Positions 13,727 through 14,705 of a stretch of DNA of 14,705 bases are shown here, in pieces; within the stretch, counting starts at the first letter, position 1; each line of letters starts with the position of its first letter. The notes beneath the pieces are model-generated. The model did not search any database and was not told where the DNA came from. It saw nothing but the letters and a program-made list of their open reading frames with translations. Origin of the DNA: an uncultured Mollicutes bacterium (GTDB lineage Bacteria > Bacillota_I > Bacilli_A > RFN20 > CAG-826); NCBI GenBank assembly GCA_900549975.1, contig URQK01000035.1, positions 1 to 14,705 on the forward strand, given 5' to 3'. The position numbers and the translations under genes were made by a program.

Positions 13727-14705
13727 ATGATTAATGAACTTATTAATGCAAATGAATTAGAAATCAAAGAATTTGACTATAATACTTTTTTAAAGGCAAA
13801 GAAATATCCTGTTGTTGCGGCATTATCCGCGCTTAAAACCACTAATGAGATACAAAAGTGCTATTTTTCTTTAGAAGATAAAACCGAAGATTATAATGTG
13901 ATGAAATTATATGCTTTACTTCAAAGTTTATTTGTTTCCATTGACTCATTGTATGCTTTATCTTATTCGTTAACTGGAACAAAGAATTATATTAATATTA
14001 ATAAGAATCAAAACTTACGTAATCTTAAATATATTCGAAATGATGTGGTTGGGCATCCTGCAAATAGGATATTAGATTCCGATGTTTTAGCTTATTGTAT
14101 TCTAGACTCTAAAAGTATTAATAAAGAATCATTTGCTTATAATATTTATTCTAAATCTAAAGTAACTAAAAGAAATGTAAATCTTATTGAATTAATATCC
14201 GCGTATTATCAAGAATGTAATATCTTTTTAAGCGAATTACAAAATGTATTAAAAGAAAAAAATATTAATGATATCTTAGAAAATGCCGCAGTTGAGGTGC
14301 TTGAAGCATTTAAAAATAATGATAATTATTTAGAAAAACTTAACAATCTAAAACTCAAGTATCTGTCTTTCCATAAATTAGCTAAATCCAATCAACATCG
14401 TGTATTATGGCGTATAGAAATCATTTATGATTTATTAAAATTTAAAAGCGAAGATCAAGATATAAAAGAATTACATAATTATGTAATTGGCTTAGAAATA
14501 ATTAAGATATGTCAACTATTATCTAATAATCAAAAATATAGTTTAGACATAAAGCTTCCAAAATTAGTTGTTACTTTTTATCGATTTTTAAACCAAAACA
14601 AATCACTAATTCGCTATATTGAAAGAATTGATGACATAAAAAATCCATTATTTGTTAATTCCATTGAACAAATTTATGAGTTAGCTAAAATTAAAAAATC
14701 AAAAA
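13727..14705 (+). CDS. HEPN-like protein, 3' end beyond the window
   Basis: An uninterrupted frame of 326 codons runs from ATG 13727 to the right edge with no stop, so the protein is incomplete. GGAG (13714-13717) is 9 bases before the ATG. Predicted structure is almost all helical. Around residues 60-120 the sequence LYALLQSLFVSIDSLYAL leads to LRNLKYIRNDVVGHPANR, in which Arg104 and His110 form R-x5-H with Asn105 after the Arg. This is the RNase motif of HEPN domains (R-x4-6-H, polar residue after Arg). The second half (from ~170) is Leu/Lys/Asn-rich helices with no domain I recognise. It diverges from the DUF4143 ATPase across the repeats. HEPN proteins include toxins and antiviral RNases, but some are inactive, so activity is inferred. 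The Rx5H motif is clear; the family assignment is moderate. Confidence 0.75.
   Translation, partial: MINELINANELEIKEFDYNTFLKAKKYPVVAALSALKTTNEIQKCYFSLEDKTEDYNVMKLYALLQSLFVSIDSLYALSYSLTGTKNYININKNQNLRNLKYIRNDVVGHPANRILDSDVLAYCILDSKSINKESFAYNIYSKSKVTKRNVNLIELISAYYQECNIFLSELQNVLKEKNINDILENAAVEVLEAFKNNDNYLEKLNNLKLKYLSFHKLAKSNQHRVLWRIEIIYDLLKFKSEDQDIKELHNYVIGLEIIKICQLLSNNQKYSLDIKLPKLVVTFYRFLNQNKSLIRYIERIDDIKNPLFVNSIEQIYELAKIKKSK

Overview
The window looks like chromosomal DNA from a low-GC Gram-positive-type bacterium (Bacillota, possibly one of the uncultured gut Bacilli or a Mollicutes relative). The basis is the strong A+T bias outside the first gene, AGGAG-type ribosome sites, several lipoproteins with a lipobox cysteine after a short signal peptide, and short intergenic spaces. 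Trp is always TGG, and a TGA ends one gene in a sensible place, so the standard bacterial code applies. I cannot name a species.

Layout. (1) Positions 2-508 are the end of a sodium/amino-acid (DAACS) symporter. It is clearly richer in G+C than the rest and is closed by a strong terminator. (2) Positions 620-2671 are an ABC-2 exporter operon (ATPase, permease) with a small DUF3781 protein. It converges on a TetR regulator at 2664-3218, with an 8-bp overlap of the two 3' ends. (3) Positions 3359-6963 are a four-gene operon: FecCD-type permease, FecE-type ATPase, substrate-binding lipoprotein and a SAM-dependent methyltransferase. It is a metal-chelate, corrinoid or heme-type importer with a co-transcribed methyltransferase, divergent from the TetR gene. 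(4) Positions 7011-8719 are a MerR/AdhR-like regulator divergent from an iron-type alcohol dehydrogenase. The dehydrogenase promoter has the MerR signature: a 19-bp spacer containing an inverted repeat. (5) Positions 8848-11256 encode an unrecognised 802-residue lipoprotein behind a promoter that overlaps a LacI/CcpA-like palindrome. (6) Positions 11280-12170 (minus strand) encode a lipoprotein alpha/beta hydrolase. (7) Positions 12238-13509 (minus strand) encode an AAA_14/DUF4143 ATPase. (8) From 13727 to the window end runs an unfinished gene whose N-terminal part carries a HEPN-like R-x5-H motif. Genes 7 and 8 are divergent, and their shared 217-bp gap holds tandem 23-bp repeats with embedded inverted repeats.

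How it fits together. Regions 3 and 4 are ordinary transport and stress modules with local regulators. The least explained part is the right end: a DUF4143 ATPase with restriction-endonuclease-like residues, an iteron-like repeat block, and a divergent HEPN-like protein. That arrangement would suit a self-regulated defence or toxin-like locus, but this is inference. I see no tRNA, rRNA, CRISPR array, insertion sequence or known riboswitch. No gap without a gene exceeds about 220 bases.
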